A stretch of 64,000 bases of DNA from Methylocapsa sp. S129 (GTDB taxonomy: Bacteria; Pseudomonadota; Alphaproteobacteria; Rhizobiales; Beijerinckiaceae): NCBI RefSeq assembly GCF_009765995.1, contig NZ_LMUI01000060.1, forward strand, positions 18,218-82,217, in the 5' to 3' direction. The notes beneath the pieces were generated by a model. That model searched no databases and was not told the DNA's origin. It saw only the letters and a list, made by a program, of their open reading frames with translations. Shown piece by piece: positions 42,401-51,728 of the stretch (position 1 is the stretch's first letter; each line of letters opens with the position of its first letter). The translations under genes and the position numbers were made by a program.

Positions 42401-44488
42401 GTGCCCGAAGGTGAAGGTGAGTTTCGCAGCGCTACGCGATTGCGCGCCGTGCCCAATGAGGTTGCCGAAGCGACGCCGTTGCGTTTCGGCGACGACCCGT
42501 ACGTTTGGGTGAGTTGGCTCTATTACCAGGAAGGCATGACCCAGAACGATATCGCCCAGATCATGGGGATATCGCGCGCCACCGTGATCGCTTACCTGAC
42601 CGAGGCGCGTGAGCGTGGGATCGTGAACATCTCGATTGAACCGGCGCGCCTGGCGTCCCTGACCCTGGCTCAATCGATGAAGAGTCATTTCAGTTTGCGC
42701 GATTGCTTCGTAATTCCCAATGGCGCCGATGGCCGAGCGCTCGGAGAAGGGTTGGGCGCGGCTGGCGCCCTGGCTTTGCGCAAGTTCCTGAAGTCGGGCG
42801 ATACGCTGGCCGTGACGGGCGGTAGAACCGTCATGGCGGTCGGTTCCAAGCTGAAGATCGCGGCGTTGCAGGACGTCACCGTCGTTCAGGCGGTCGGTGG
42901 AGCGATGGCCAGGAATCCCTTCTCACCCGAGTTGTGCGCGTCATCGATTGCGTCTGCCGTAGGCGCGGCATGCGTGAGCCTGTCTGCGCCCGCCGTCGCC
43001 TCGACGGCCGCCGCCCGTGCAATTATGTTCGCCGAGCCTCTGGTTGCAGAGCAATTCGCGATTCTCTCACGCGCCAACAAGGCGCTGTTTGGAATAGCCT
43101 CATTGAGGCCGAACGCCTCGCTTTACAGCGATGGCGTGTTCGGCGGAGCCGATCTCCAGCGGTATATCGATGGAGATGCGGTGGGCGTCCTTGCGGCCCG
43201 CTTCATCGGCGCATGGGGGCAATTGGTCGAAGGGGTGCTTGACGACCGTGTGATCGGTTTGTCTCTCGCGGATCTTCTTCGCATCGATTTGCGTATCTGC
43301 GTCGCCGGCGGATTCGACAAAGTGCCTGCGATTCTGGGGGCGCTCCGCGGCGGCTACGCCAATGTTCTTGTCACTGATGCGGCGACCGCACGCGGCATCC
43401 TGCGCGCCGACGGCGTGGCGGAACTCGGTCGCCGCCCGAGCGATAAGCAAGCGGTTAAACACCATGGGCGCGAGCCAAGGCAACACGTCAAGAAATTCAT
43501 CAACGAGCCTGACGCTGTTGTCGATGAGATGCTGGATGGGGCAATCCGGGCCCATCGTACATTCCTAAGACCGCTCGCGGGGTCGAGGCGCGCACTGGTG
43601 TCGCTGGACGGTCCACGGGCGGGCAAAGTCGGGCTTGTGATCGGGGGCGGCTCCGGTCACGAACCTTGCTTTCTTGGATATGTCGGCAAGGGGCTCGCCG
43701 ATGCGGTTGCGGTTGGCAATATCTTCTCGACCCCGCCTCCCGATCCGATTTTTCAATGTGCGAAGGCAGCGTCCGGGGGCGCGGGCGTTCTCTTCGTTTA
43801 CGGAAACTATGTCGGCGACGTGATGAACTTCGACATGGCGGCGGAGATCGCCCGCGATCATGGCATCGAAACACGGTCGATAATGACGACCGATGACGTA
43901 GCGTCCTCTCCGCGCGAAAATCGCGATTCACGCCGTGGCGTGGCCGGGAACGTGTTCGTCTTCAAGGTCGCCGGCGCTGCGTGTGACAAAGGCTGGACTC
44001 TTGATGCCTGCGAGGCCGTCACGCGCAAGGCCAACGCGCGCACCTTCACGGTCGGCGTTGCTTTGGAACCGTGCTCGTTGCCGCAAACCCGCCGATACAA
44101 TTTCGAGATCGGCCCCGATGAAATTGAAATCGGCATGGGCATCCACGGCGAACCGGGTGTGCTACGCGGCGCTCTGGCGACGGCGGACGAAACGGTGGAC
44201 ATGATCCTGGATCAGATCTTCGCCGAAATGAGGCCGGCATCTGGCGACAGGGTCGCTGCGCTGGTCAATTCGCTCGGGGGGACGCCGCTCATGGAGCTAT
44301 ACATCCTGTACCGCCGCGTCGAGCAGCGGCTGGCGGCAAAAGGCATCGAGATAGACACCAGCTTTGTCGGTCACTATTGCACTTCGATCGACATGGTCGG
44401 GGCGTCGATCTCGCTTCTGCATCTTGATCGCGAATTGCAAGAGCTTCTTCATCACCCTTGCCGAGCCGCATTCCTACAGGTTGGCTGA
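42401..44488 (+). CDS. SorC-type sugar-sensing regulator fused to a DhaK kinase subunit
   Basis: 695 residues in one uninterrupted frame from a GTG at 42401 with GGGAG upstream. Residues ~46-75 are an HTH (MTQNDIAQIMGISRATVIAY), and 84-335 are a SorC/DeoR sugar-phosphate sensor (AVTGGRTVMAV, VTDAATARGIL). After a ~25-residue basic linker, 363-690 are a full DhaK: INEPDAVVDEMLDG, GGGSGHEPCFLGYVG, NYVGDVMNF and the covalent His582 in GMGIHGEPG. No internal start codon lies in frame near the junction, so a separate DhaK is not made by simple initiation there. The layout implies that the kinase substrate controls DNA binding, or that the kinase is tethered to its sensor. I recall similar fusions being named in annotation databases but cannot verify that. 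Confidence 0.88.
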   Translation: MPEGEGEFRSATRLRAVPNEVAEATPLRFGDDPYVWVSWLYYQEGMTQNDIAQIMGISRATVIAYLTEARERGIVNISIEPARLASLTLAQSMKSHFSLRDCFVIPNGADGRALGEGLGAAGALALRKFLKSGDTLAVTGGRTVMAVGSKLKIAALQDVTVVQAVGGAMARNPFSPELCASSIASAVGAACVSLSAPAVASTAAARAIMFAEPLVAEQFAILSRANKALFGIASLRPNASLYSDGVFGGADLQRYIDGDAVGVLAARFIGAWGQLVEGVLDDRVIGLSLADLLRIDLRICVAGGFDKVPAILGALRGGYANVLVTDAATARGILRADGVAELGRRPSDKQAVKHHGREPRQHVKKFINEPDAVVDEMLDGAIRAHRTFLRPLAGSRRALVSLDGPRAGKVGLVIGGGSGHEPCFLGYVGKGLADAVAVGNIFSTPPPDPIFQCAKAASGGAGVLFVYGNYVGDVMNFDMAAEIARDHGIETRSIMTTDDVASSPRENRDSRRGVAGNVFVFKVAGAACDKGWTLDACEAVTRKANARTFTVGVALEPCSLPQTRRYNFEIGPDEIEIGMGIHGEPGVLRGALATADETVDMILDQIFAEMRPASGDRVAALVNSLGGTPLMELYILYRRVEQRLAAKGIEIDTSFVGHYCTSIDMVGASISLLHLDRELQELLHHPCRAAFLQVG

Positions 44489-44517
44489 GAGAAGTGATCG
44501 AATAACGGGGAAAACAA

Positions 44518-45189
44518 ATGGTCGAGCTTCTTTCCCATTGCTTGGGCCGAATGTTCCACAACATTTCCGATGCGATTGAGGAAACGAAGGATCATCTATC
44601 CGCGCTCGATGGAGCGATCGGCGACGCCGACCACGGCGTCACGATGTCGATCGGATTTCAGGCGGTGAAGATCGAACTCTCCAAGCGAAATGTCGACGCG
44701 ATGGCGCCTGCCGATTTGATGAATATAGCGGCGGCGGCGTTTCTCAACTCCGTCGGCGCGTCGACCGGGCCGCTATACGCCACCGGCTTCCGTAGCGCCG
44801 CGCAAGCGCTTGCGGGCGCGACCAGAGCGACATCGGAGGCTCAAGCGGCGCTAATTAAAGGAATTGCTGCGGGAGTGCGAGAACGCGGAAAGGGGCAGCG
44901 TGGGGACAAGACGATGCTCGACGCTTGGATTCCCGCCGCGGAAGCTGCCGCCAACGCCAACCGTCGATCAGCGGGTAGCGAAGAAATGTGGCGGCTAATC
45001 CTAACTGCCGCGGAAGCAGGCGCCGCTTCGACATGTTCTATGGTCGCCGCCCGAGGACGCGCAGCGCGGCTCGGAGAACGCGCAATCGGCCATGTCGATC
45101 CCGGCGCTGCCAGCGCTGTTGTCATTCTCAAAGCCATGGCGTTGGCGTTCTGCGAGGATGGCACAGAGCAAAAGAAAAGTCTTCGTTAG
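44518..45189 (+). CDS. dhaL: DhaL-type kinase subunit, second copy
   Basis: 223 residues, 29 bp after the fusion gene. It has GDADHGVTMSIGFQ, LNSVGASTGPLYATGF, GDKTMLDAW and the C-terminal HVDPGAASA. It should partner the DhaK half of the fusion protein. The two DhaL copies differ widely, so the two kinases probably treat different ketoses or enantiomers. Confidence 0.9.
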   Translation: MVELLSHCLGRMFHNISDAIEETKDHLSALDGAIGDADHGVTMSIGFQAVKIELSKRNVDAMAPADLMNIAAAAFLNSVGASTGPLYATGFRSAAQALAGATRATSEAQAALIKGIAAGVRERGKGQRGDKTMLDAWIPAAEAAANANRRSAGSEEMWRLILTAAEAGAASTCSMVAARGRAARLGERAIGHVDPGAASAVVILKAMALAFCEDGTEQKKSLR

Positions 45190-45513
45190 CGAGGCCAGCG
45201 AATTTGCGGACCAACGTCTCAACGCTGACGCCACGAAGAATCGCGATGATGGACGACGCTCCTAAGAGCCTTTATGTTGAGGTTCGTTGGCATCCGCGCC
45301 GCGAATGCGCCGAAATCTGATGCGCGCGCATGTTGCATGCATCTCCCCAACATCGAGCGTAGCGCTCAGAGAAGCTTCGTCAACGCGACAGCGCAGGACG
45401 TGGCGCGCGATCGCGCGCGGAGCTATCCGTCGATTCGCATAAGGTTGTGTTTGAAACCAAGCGCGGCGTCGATCGTCATCGAGCCCGCGCGGGCGCGGGC
45501 TCGAATATCGCGA
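45190..45513. other. Convergent intergenic region with repeat copy 3 and a hairpin
   Basis: No gene is seen. CGATTCGCATAAGGTTG at 45431-45447 repeats the sequence at 32583. CGAGCCCGCGC (45480-45490) pairs with GCGCGGGCTCG (45493-45503), a perfect 11-bp hairpin 11 bp past the HAD gene stop. It could end transcription from both sides although no T run is present. Confidence 0.5.
45431..45447 (+). repeat. CGATTCGCATAAGGTTG repeat, copy 3
   Basis: Identical over 17 bp to the copy at 32583-32599; the inner 12-mer also occurs at 32268. Confidence 0.55.
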
Positions 45514-46236
45514 TCAGGGAGAGGCGCCATGGCGAGCCTTGTGAAGGGCCATGAGCTCCGCGAGCGATGTTACGGTGAGGTCCGGCTCCGCACTTGTGGC
45601 GAGCGTGGCGCCGCTGCCCTTCTTATCGTGTCGCCGATTAACCCAAACCGAAGTCAGTCCGAACTGCCGAGCTGGGTTGATGTCGTGGTGCTTACTCTGC
45701 GCGACATGAAGGATCTCGTTTCTGGAAATTCCCCTGCGACTGAACTCCTCGACCGCGCGTTCGAAATGCGGAAGACCGGGCTTGTACGACGCAACGTCCT
45801 CGGCCGTGATCGTGAATTCAAAGGGGACCTCGAGTAGGCGGAGGGTGCCGCGCAACGATCCGTTGTCCACGTTCGAGAGGATCGCGAGTTTGTGCGAGCG
45901 CGAGAAATATCGCAGGCTTTCGATCGTATCCGAGAACGGAGTCCAGCTCGGGACCGAGGATGCAAAGGCCTCTGCGCGATCCAAATTCTCGTCCCAACCG
46001 AAGGTTCCCTCGATGTCTCGCCAGGTTCGGCGTAGGACCTCTGGATAGAGGAGCGCCGGACGCGCCTGTTGGTGCTTGGCCTGCATCAGCGCAAAAGCGG
46101 TAACGACCAAATCGGGCGGGACTGGCGAACCGATCTCATCCATCCAAGGTTTGACCAGGCGGGTGATGCCGCTCTCCCAATCGATCAATGTCCCGTAACA
46201 ATCGAAACTGAGCGCTTTGAAGTTTTGCAAGTCCAT
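45514..46236 (-). CDS. HAD-superfamily hydrolase, 2-haloacid dehalogenase type II-like
   Basis: 240 residues from the ATG at 46236 (a GTG lies one codon earlier). The nucleophile Asp12 is in SFDCYGTLIDWE. Motif II is AILSNVDNGS and motif III is the Lys in ASYKPGLPHFERA. The closing acid lies in SKHHDINPARQFGL. The family dehalogenates 2-haloacids or hydrolyses small phosphates. It is the last gene after dppF, 115 bp downstream, so membership of the operon is likely but not certain. Confidence 0.85.
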   Translation of the reverse strand: MDLQNFKALSFDCYGTLIDWESGITRLVKPWMDEIGSPVPPDLVVTAFALMQAKHQQARPALLYPEVLRRTWRDIEGTFGWDENLDRAEAFASSVPSWTPFSDTIESLRYFSRSHKLAILSNVDNGSLRGTLRLLEVPFEFTITAEDVASYKPGLPHFERAVEEFSRRGISRNEILHVAQSKHHDINPARQFGLTSVWVNRRHDKKGSGATLATSAEPDLTVTSLAELMALHKARHGASP

Positions 46237-46350
46237 CACGAACAGACTCCGTTTTTCATCTTGAATGTGAAGATAGAGCCGGTATCGGCCGCGAAAGGGG
46301 GGACGCGGGCTTGTTGCAGCTTCACAGGCGTCTCCCGACAGTCGTCGGCA

Positions 46351-47391
46351 TCAACTTTGATTATTGCGAAATGCCAAGCGATGTAATTCGTCGTCGATGC
46401 GATGCGTCGTGTCTTCGCCGACGCGGATGCAGGCGGCGCGATGCATAGATCCGCCAACGGGCGTAAGCTGCGGCGCTTCTGTTGCGCAGGCGGCTATGGC
46501 GAAAGGGCAGCGCGTGCGGAACACGCACCCGGACGGCGGATCGAGCGGGCTCGGCGGATCGCCTTGCAGCACGATGCGATGGCGCCGGCGCGCGACATCG
46601 AGGCTGGGCGCGGCGGACATCAGCGCCGCTGTGTAGGGATGGGCGGGACGGGAGAACACGGCTTCGACCGGGCCTTCCTCCATCACGCGGCCGAGATAGA
46701 GCACGACCACGCGATCGCAGAGATGACGCACGGCGCCGAGATCATGGCTGATGAACAGAATCGCGAGGCCAAGCGATTGGCGCAAATCGGCGAATAGTTT
46801 CAGCACTTGCGCCTGGACCGAGACATCGAGCGCGGACACAGGCTCGTCGGCCACCAGGAAGACGGGTTCTGTCGCCAGAGCGCGCGCGAGGGCGACGCGC
46901 TGACGTTGGCCGCCGGAGAATTCGTGGGGATAGCGGCCGGCGGCGCTCGGATCGAGCCCGACCTGGCGTAGTAGCGCGTCGACGCGCGCGGGAATTTGAC
47001 GCGATGGCAGCAGGCCGTGAATGACGATTCCGTCGGCGATCTGCCGCCCCACGGTGCGGCGCGGATCGAGACTGGAATAGGGGTCCTGAAACACGAGCTG
47101 CATCTTCTTGCGCAAGCGGCGCCTTTGGGCGGACGAGGCGCGCGCGAGATCGTCGCCGTCGAAACAGACCCGCCCGGCGCTCGCCGGGATCAGGCCAAGC
47201 AGCAGGCGGCCGATCGTGCTCTTGCCCGAGCCGCTCTCGCCGACAAGCCCGACGATGTCTCCAGGCGCGATCGAGAGATTGAGATCGACCACCGCCTGGA
47301 CGCCGGGGCGGCGGCGCAAGAACCCGCCGGAGGAGAAGCGGCGGCCGAGTTTTTCCGCCGTCACCAGGGGGGCGCTCACATCTCGCTCCAT
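46351..47391 (-). CDS. dppF: Oligopeptide-type ABC transporter ATPase (DppF/OppF)
   Basis: 346 residues from the ATG at 47391, overlapping the previous gene by 16 bases. Walker A is GESGSGKST, the signature is FSGGQRQR and VFLVADEPVSALDVSVQAQV is Walker B. The oligopeptide C-terminal domain has the Cys-rich segment CVFRTRCPFAIAAC, which binds an Fe-S cluster in some relatives. It pairs with the ATPase half of the upstream fusion. Confidence 0.9.
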   Translation of the reverse strand: MERDVSAPLVTAEKLGRRFSSGGFLRRRPGVQAVVDLNLSIAPGDIVGLVGESGSGKSTIGRLLLGLIPASAGRVCFDGDDLARASSAQRRRLRKKMQLVFQDPYSSLDPRRTVGRQIADGIVIHGLLPSRQIPARVDALLRQVGLDPSAAGRYPHEFSGGQRQRVALARALATEPVFLVADEPVSALDVSVQAQVLKLFADLRQSLGLAILFISHDLGAVRHLCDRVVVLYLGRVMEEGPVEAVFSRPAHPYTAALMSAAPSLDVARRRHRIVLQGDPPSPLDPPSGCVFRTRCPFAIAACATEAPQLTPVGGSMHRAACIRVGEDTTHRIDDELHRLAFRNNQS

Positions 47392-49193
47392 CGGATGCAG
47401 CGGCTTGTCCGGCCGCCGCCAATTTCGACGAGCGGCGGCGGTCGCTCGCATGCGGCAAGGCGCATCGCGCAGCGCGGCGCGAAACAGCAGCCGGACGGCA
47501 GCTCGCCTGGCGAAGGCACCGAGCCCGGAATGCCCTCCGGCGGCGGGCCCTCCTCGCGAGGCGCGCTTCCCAACAACGCCTTGGTGTAGGGATGGCGCGG
47601 ATGCGCGAAGGTTTCGGCGGCGTCGCCCTGCTCCACGACCTGGCCGGCGTAGAGAACGACGACGCGGTCGGCGATTTCGGCGACGACCGGCAGGTTGTGC
47701 GTGATAAACAGCAGGGCCACGCCCGTCTCGCGCTTCAGGTCGCTCATCAGCGTCAAGACCTGCGCCTGCACCGTCACGTCCAGCGCCGTCGTGGGCTCAT
47801 CGGCGATCAACAGGCGCGGTCCATTGGCGACGGCCATGCCAATCATCACGCGCTGACACATGCCGCCGGACATTTCGTGGGGATAGGCGGCGGCGCGGCG
47901 CGGCGGATCAGGCACGCCGACCTGGCGCAACAACGCGACGGCGCGCGACCTGGCGTCTGCGGCGCCGACATCGCGATGCGCGAGGATGACTTCAGCAATC
48001 TGGTCGCCGACCCGATGAACGGGATTGAGGCTGCTCATCGGGTCCTGAAAGATCATCGCCACGCGATCGCCGCGCAGGCCGCGCACAATGTCGGGCGCGC
48101 TATCGAGCACTTCGATTCCATCGAGCCAGGCGCGGCCCGCCTCGACGCGCGCCGCGGGGGGCAGCAGCCCCATCAGCGCGAGACCCGTCAGCGACTTGCC
48201 GGAGCCGCTTTCGCCGACCAGCGCCAAAGTCTCTCCGGCCTTGATGTCGAAGCTGACGTCGCGCACGGGCTGGATGGCGCCGCGCGGCGTATCTATGGCG
48301 ACCGAGAGGCCGCGCAGGCTCAGGACCGTGTCGCGGCTGGGCGGCGCCGCAAGGCCTGGGGCGGTCCGGTCTGCTAGACGCGTCGGCCGCCGCGCCGCAG
48401 GCTGTGGGTCGACATAGTCGCGCAACCCGTCGCACAAGGCGTTGATCGACAAAATAGCCGCCGTCAGCGCGGCGCAGGGCCATAACAGCAATTGCGGCGC
48501 CTGGCTCATGGTCGCGCGCGCCGCGCCGATCATCAAGCCCCAGGACGGCGCCGGCGGCGTGACGCCGAGGCCAAGGAAAGACAGGCCCGCCTCCAGCACC
48601 ATCGAGGCGGCGACTGCGAGGCTGAACTGGACGAGGACGGGTCCCGCGATATTGGGCAGAATGGTCCGGGCCATGATGCGCGGACGCCCGGCCCCCAGCG
48701 CCTCGATGGCCGTCACATAGTCCAGCGATCGGATCGTCAGCGCGCCGGCATAGGCGACGCGGGCGAAGCTTGGGGCATAGACGATGGCGAGGACGGGAAT
48801 CAGCGTTCTCGCGCCGGGCCCGAACAAGGTCACGATCAGCAACGCCAGCAGCATGGGGGGAAAGCAAAGCAGAATATCGGTCAGCCGCAGCGTGACGAAT
48901 TCGGCGCCGCCGCGCAGATAGCCGCCGATGACGCCGAGCGTGACGCCGACGACGGCCGCGAGCAGCGCCGCGCCGAGGGATACGGAGAGCGAGACGCGCG
49001 CCCCCCACACAAGGCGCGAGAGCACGTCTCGCCCGTATTCGTCTTGGCCGAGAAGATGACTGGCGTGGGGCGCCGCAAAGCGGCCTGCGAGGTCCATCCG
49101 GGTCGGGTCCGGCAGAGCGAGATACGGAGCCAAGAGCGCCAGGATGACAAGGAACGCGACGGCGCTGGCGGAGACCCAGGGAAACCTTCTCAT
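47376..49193 (-). CDS. Peptide-type ABC permease DppC fused to ATPase DppD
   Basis: 605 residues from the ATG at 49193, which overlaps the dppB stop (ATGA). Residues 1-270 are a DppC permease (HLLGQDEYGRDVLSRLVWGA; ALGAGRPRIMARTILPN loop). A short Pro/Ala/Arg linker leads to a DppD ATPase with GESGSGKSLTGLALMG, MSGGMCQR and LLIADEPTTALDVTVQAQV. The frame is continuous, so the fusion is real in this sequence and not a start-site artefact. Such permease/ATPase fusions occur in peptide and nickel importers. Confidence 0.9.
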   Translation of the reverse strand: MRRFPWVSASAVAFLVILALLAPYLALPDPTRMDLAGRFAAPHASHLLGQDEYGRDVLSRLVWGARVSLSVSLGAALLAAVVGVTLGVIGGYLRGGAEFVTLRLTDILLCFPPMLLALLIVTLFGPGARTLIPVLAIVYAPSFARVAYAGALTIRSLDYVTAIEALGAGRPRIMARTILPNIAGPVLVQFSLAVAASMVLEAGLSFLGLGVTPPAPSWGLMIGAARATMSQAPQLLLWPCAALTAAILSINALCDGLRDYVDPQPAARRPTRLADRTAPGLAAPPSRDTVLSLRGLSVAIDTPRGAIQPVRDVSFDIKAGETLALVGESGSGKSLTGLALMGLLPPAARVEAGRAWLDGIEVLDSAPDIVRGLRGDRVAMIFQDPMSSLNPVHRVGDQIAEVILAHRDVGAADARSRAVALLRQVGVPDPPRRAAAYPHEMSGGMCQRVMIGMAVANGPRLLIADEPTTALDVTVQAQVLTLMSDLKRETGVALLFITHNLPVVAEIADRVVVLYAGQVVEQGDAAETFAHPRHPYTKALLGSAPREEGPPPEGIPGSVPSPGELPSGCCFAPRCAMRLAACERPPPLVEIGGGRTSRCIRWSEM

Positions 49194-50140
49194 CTTGCGC
49201 GCACGCGCGGATCGAGGAGGCCATAGGCGATGTCGACCAGCAGATTGAGGCTGACGAACAAGGTCGAAATGATGACGATGCAGCCGACGACCATCGGATA
49301 GTCGCGATTGTTCACGGCTTCGACAAGCGCCCCCGAAAGGCCCGGCCAGTTGAAGATATATTCGACCAGAACGGTTCCGCCTAGCAGCGAGCCGACGTTC
49401 AGGGCGAGCACCGTGAGGATCGGCGCCAGCGCGTTGCGCAGCGCGTGCCGCATGATCACCGCATGCTCGCGCAGCCCCTTGGCGCGCGCGGTCCGAATGA
49501 AATCGCGCTGCAGCACGTCGAGCAAGGACGATCGGGTCATGCGAAATATCTGCGCCCACAGCCCAAGCGCGATGGTCGCCGCCGGCATCGACAGCAGCAG
49601 AAGATGGCGCAACGGATCTTCGCCGAAAGCGACATAGCCGCCGGCAGGCGCGAGGCGCAGCCATTGAGCGAAGATCATGACCAGCAGGGAGCCGACGACA
49701 AACACCGGCGTCGAGAGAGCGAGGCCCGACAGCGCCGAAAAACAGCGTCCGAGCGGCCCGCCGCGGTTGACCGCGGCGGCGACGCCCGCAGGCACGCCCG
49801 CCGCCGTGCTGATGAGCGCCGCCGCGCCGATCAGTTCAAGGGTCCTGGGCAGTCGCCGCAACGCCTCGGACATCACGGGCGTCCCATCGCTCAAGGAATC
49901 GCCGAGGTCCCCGACGACGAAATGGGAGAGGCTGTGCAAATATTGCGTCAGGATCGGTTGATCGAGCCCGAGCTGCGCGCGCAATGCCGCGACGCTGTCC
50001 GCATCGGGCGCGCTGCCGCCGAGCGAGAGCAACACTTCGGCCGGATCGCCGGGCACCAAATGAATCGCCAGGAAGACGATGCTGGACACCACCCAAATCA
50101 GGAGGAGCGAGATCGCAATCCTTCGGAGGATCCAGCCCAT
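49190..50140 (-). CDS. dppB: Peptide-type ABC permease DppB
   Basis: 316 residues with the N-terminal helix LLLIWVVSSIVFLAIHLVPG followed by GDPAEVLL, as in DppB. The loop RTARAKGLREHAVIMRHALR contacts the ATPase, and ILTVLALNVGSLLGGTVLVE closes the family signature. It starts 12 bp after dppA. Confidence 0.92.
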   Translation of the reverse strand: MGWILRRIAISLLLIWVVSSIVFLAIHLVPGDPAEVLLSLGGSAPDADSVAALRAQLGLDQPILTQYLHSLSHFVVGDLGDSLSDGTPVMSEALRRLPRTLELIGAAALISTAAGVPAGVAAAVNRGGPLGRCFSALSGLALSTPVFVVGSLLVMIFAQWLRLAPAGGYVAFGEDPLRHLLLLSMPAATIALGLWAQIFRMTRSSLLDVLQRDFIRTARAKGLREHAVIMRHALRNALAPILTVLALNVGSLLGGTVLVEYIFNWPGLSGALVEAVNNRDYPMVVGCIVIISTLFVSLNLLVDIAYGLLDPRVRAR

Positions 50141-50152
50141 CGCCGACCCGAC

Positions 50153-51676
50153 CTAGACGGTGGTTTGTTCGAGGGTCGTGCCGGAATAGAAGGTGATCGG
50201 CCCGGGGATGTTGACGAAGCCCTGCACCTCCTTCTTCATCGCATAGCCTTGCGATCGCCAGGCGAGGCTGACGTAGGGGCATTTCTCAAGCGAAATCCTC
50301 TGCACGTCGCGATAAATCTGCTTGCGTTTGGCCGGGTCGAATTCGGAGCGGCCCGCCGCCAGCAAGGGCCCCAGTTCGGGGATGTCGATCCCATAGCTGC
50401 GCGCCGCCGACGGGGCGAGCGCGCCGTCGATGAGTTGCGAATAGCTTTCGGGATCGGCGTTCTCCCAGGCGGTGCCTTGCACCGCGATGTCGTATTGGCC
50501 TTTGTTGCCCATCGTCACGCGCGTCGCCCAGTCCGGCAGCGTCAGTTCGGCTGCAATGCCGATCTCGCCAAGGTGTTGCTGCACCACTTCCGCGGTGTTC
50601 TTATGCATGCCGTATTGGGCGGTGGAGAGCAGCGTGCACTTGAGGCCGTCGCCGACGCCCGCCTCGGCGAGCAGCGCTTTCGCCTTTTGCGGATCGTAGC
50701 GCCAATCATGGGCGAGGTCCGGTTCGAAATAGGGGGAATTGTCCGGCGTGGCGAAACCTTCCAGAGCGGCGCCGCGGCCAAAAAAAGCAGCCTTGACGAT
50801 CTCGTCGCGGCGGATCGCATGCGCGACGGCCAGACGCACGCGCGGGTCGTCGAAGGGCTTTCTCTGGAAGTTGAATTGCAAAAACATGAAGGGGCCGCTG
50901 GTGCTTTCCAGCTTCAGCCTAGCGTCGGCTTCGATCGCCTCCATAGCCTGCCACGGCACATAGTCGATGATATCGACATCGCCGGCCTGCAGGGCGGCGA
51001 CGCGCAGATTTTCGTCGGGATAGGCGATGAAGCGCACCTTCTTCAGCTTCGGCTTGCTCTTGTCGTAAAATTTATCGAAGGCGGCGAATTCGATCGACTG
51101 GCCGCGCTCGACATCGCCAAGGACGAAAGGTCCGGCGCCTTCGCCGGGGGCGTTCGCCTTCCACGACCCCTTGCCGATGATCGGCAGATAATAGCTGCCA
51201 AACCACAGCGGCAGCGTGACGATCGGCGTTTTGGTCGTCAGCGTCAGGGTGCGCGGATCGGGCGTCTCGATCTTGACGATGTCTTGCATCTGCGCACGCA
51301 GATAGGCCGTTGATTTCTCGGCGCCGACGGTCTCGATGGTGTAGCGCACGTCGTCGACCGTCACTGGCGCGCCGTTGTGCCAGAAAGCCTCACGCAGACG
51401 GATCGTCCATTTGACGCCGCCGTCATTCTCCCAATGTTCGGCGAGTTCGCCGCGTAGCGTTCCGTCCGGCGCATAGCCGAACAGGCCGCGATGCATCATC
51501 AATCGCATCGTCGCCGGCGACGTGCCGTTATTGAGGAAGGGCTCAAGGCTCGTTGGAAAGGCGGAGAGGCCGAATTTCAGCGTATCGCTGGTCGCCGCCG
51601 CGGCCTCCGCCAAGTGCAGGAACGGCAGACTGACGGTTGCGCCGAGAAGCCCGCGCCTTGAGATCAACATCGTCAT
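50153..51676 (-). CDS. dppA: Peptide-type ABC substrate-binding protein (family 5, DppA-like)
   Basis: 507 residues from the ATG at 51676; the frame upstream overlaps the end of hyuB and is not used. The N-terminus has a twin-arginine-type signal (ISRRGLLGATVSLPFLHLAE). SBP family 5 marks include AEHWENDGGVKWTIRLREAF, HNGAPVTVDDVRYTI and FDDPRVRLAVAHAIRRDEIV. It lies 52 bp after hyuB in the same direction, which suggests it imports the HyuAB substrate instead of, or as well as, peptides. Confidence 0.9.
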   Translation of the reverse strand: MTMLISRRGLLGATVSLPFLHLAEAAAATSDTLKFGLSAFPTSLEPFLNNGTSPATMRLMMHRGLFGYAPDGTLRGELAEHWENDGGVKWTIRLREAFWHNGAPVTVDDVRYTIETVGAEKSTAYLRAQMQDIVKIETPDPRTLTLTTKTPIVTLPLWFGSYYLPIIGKGSWKANAPGEGAGPFVLGDVERGQSIEFAAFDKFYDKSKPKLKKVRFIAYPDENLRVAALQAGDVDIIDYVPWQAMEAIEADARLKLESTSGPFMFLQFNFQRKPFDDPRVRLAVAHAIRRDEIVKAAFFGRGAALEGFATPDNSPYFEPDLAHDWRYDPQKAKALLAEAGVGDGLKCTLLSTAQYGMHKNTAEVVQQHLGEIGIAAELTLPDWATRVTMGNKGQYDIAVQGTAWENADPESYSQLIDGALAPSAARSYGIDIPELGPLLAAGRSEFDPAKRKQIYRDVQRISLEKCPYVSLAWRSQGYAMKKEVQGFVNIPGPITFYSGTTLEQTTV

Positions 51677-51728
51677 GTCATGCTCTCTCTCTCGCTTGGC
51701 CGGCGACGCGGCGGTCGGGTCGGACTGG

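Noticed and set aside
40921-45189. Second DhaKL read as a recent duplication of the first
   Set aside because: The two DhaK and two DhaL sequences are clearly divergent outside catalytic motifs, so a recent tandem duplication is not supported.
49445-51313. 622-codon plus-strand open frame over dppA/dppB
   Set aside because: Same reason: antisense shadow with no recognisable domain.
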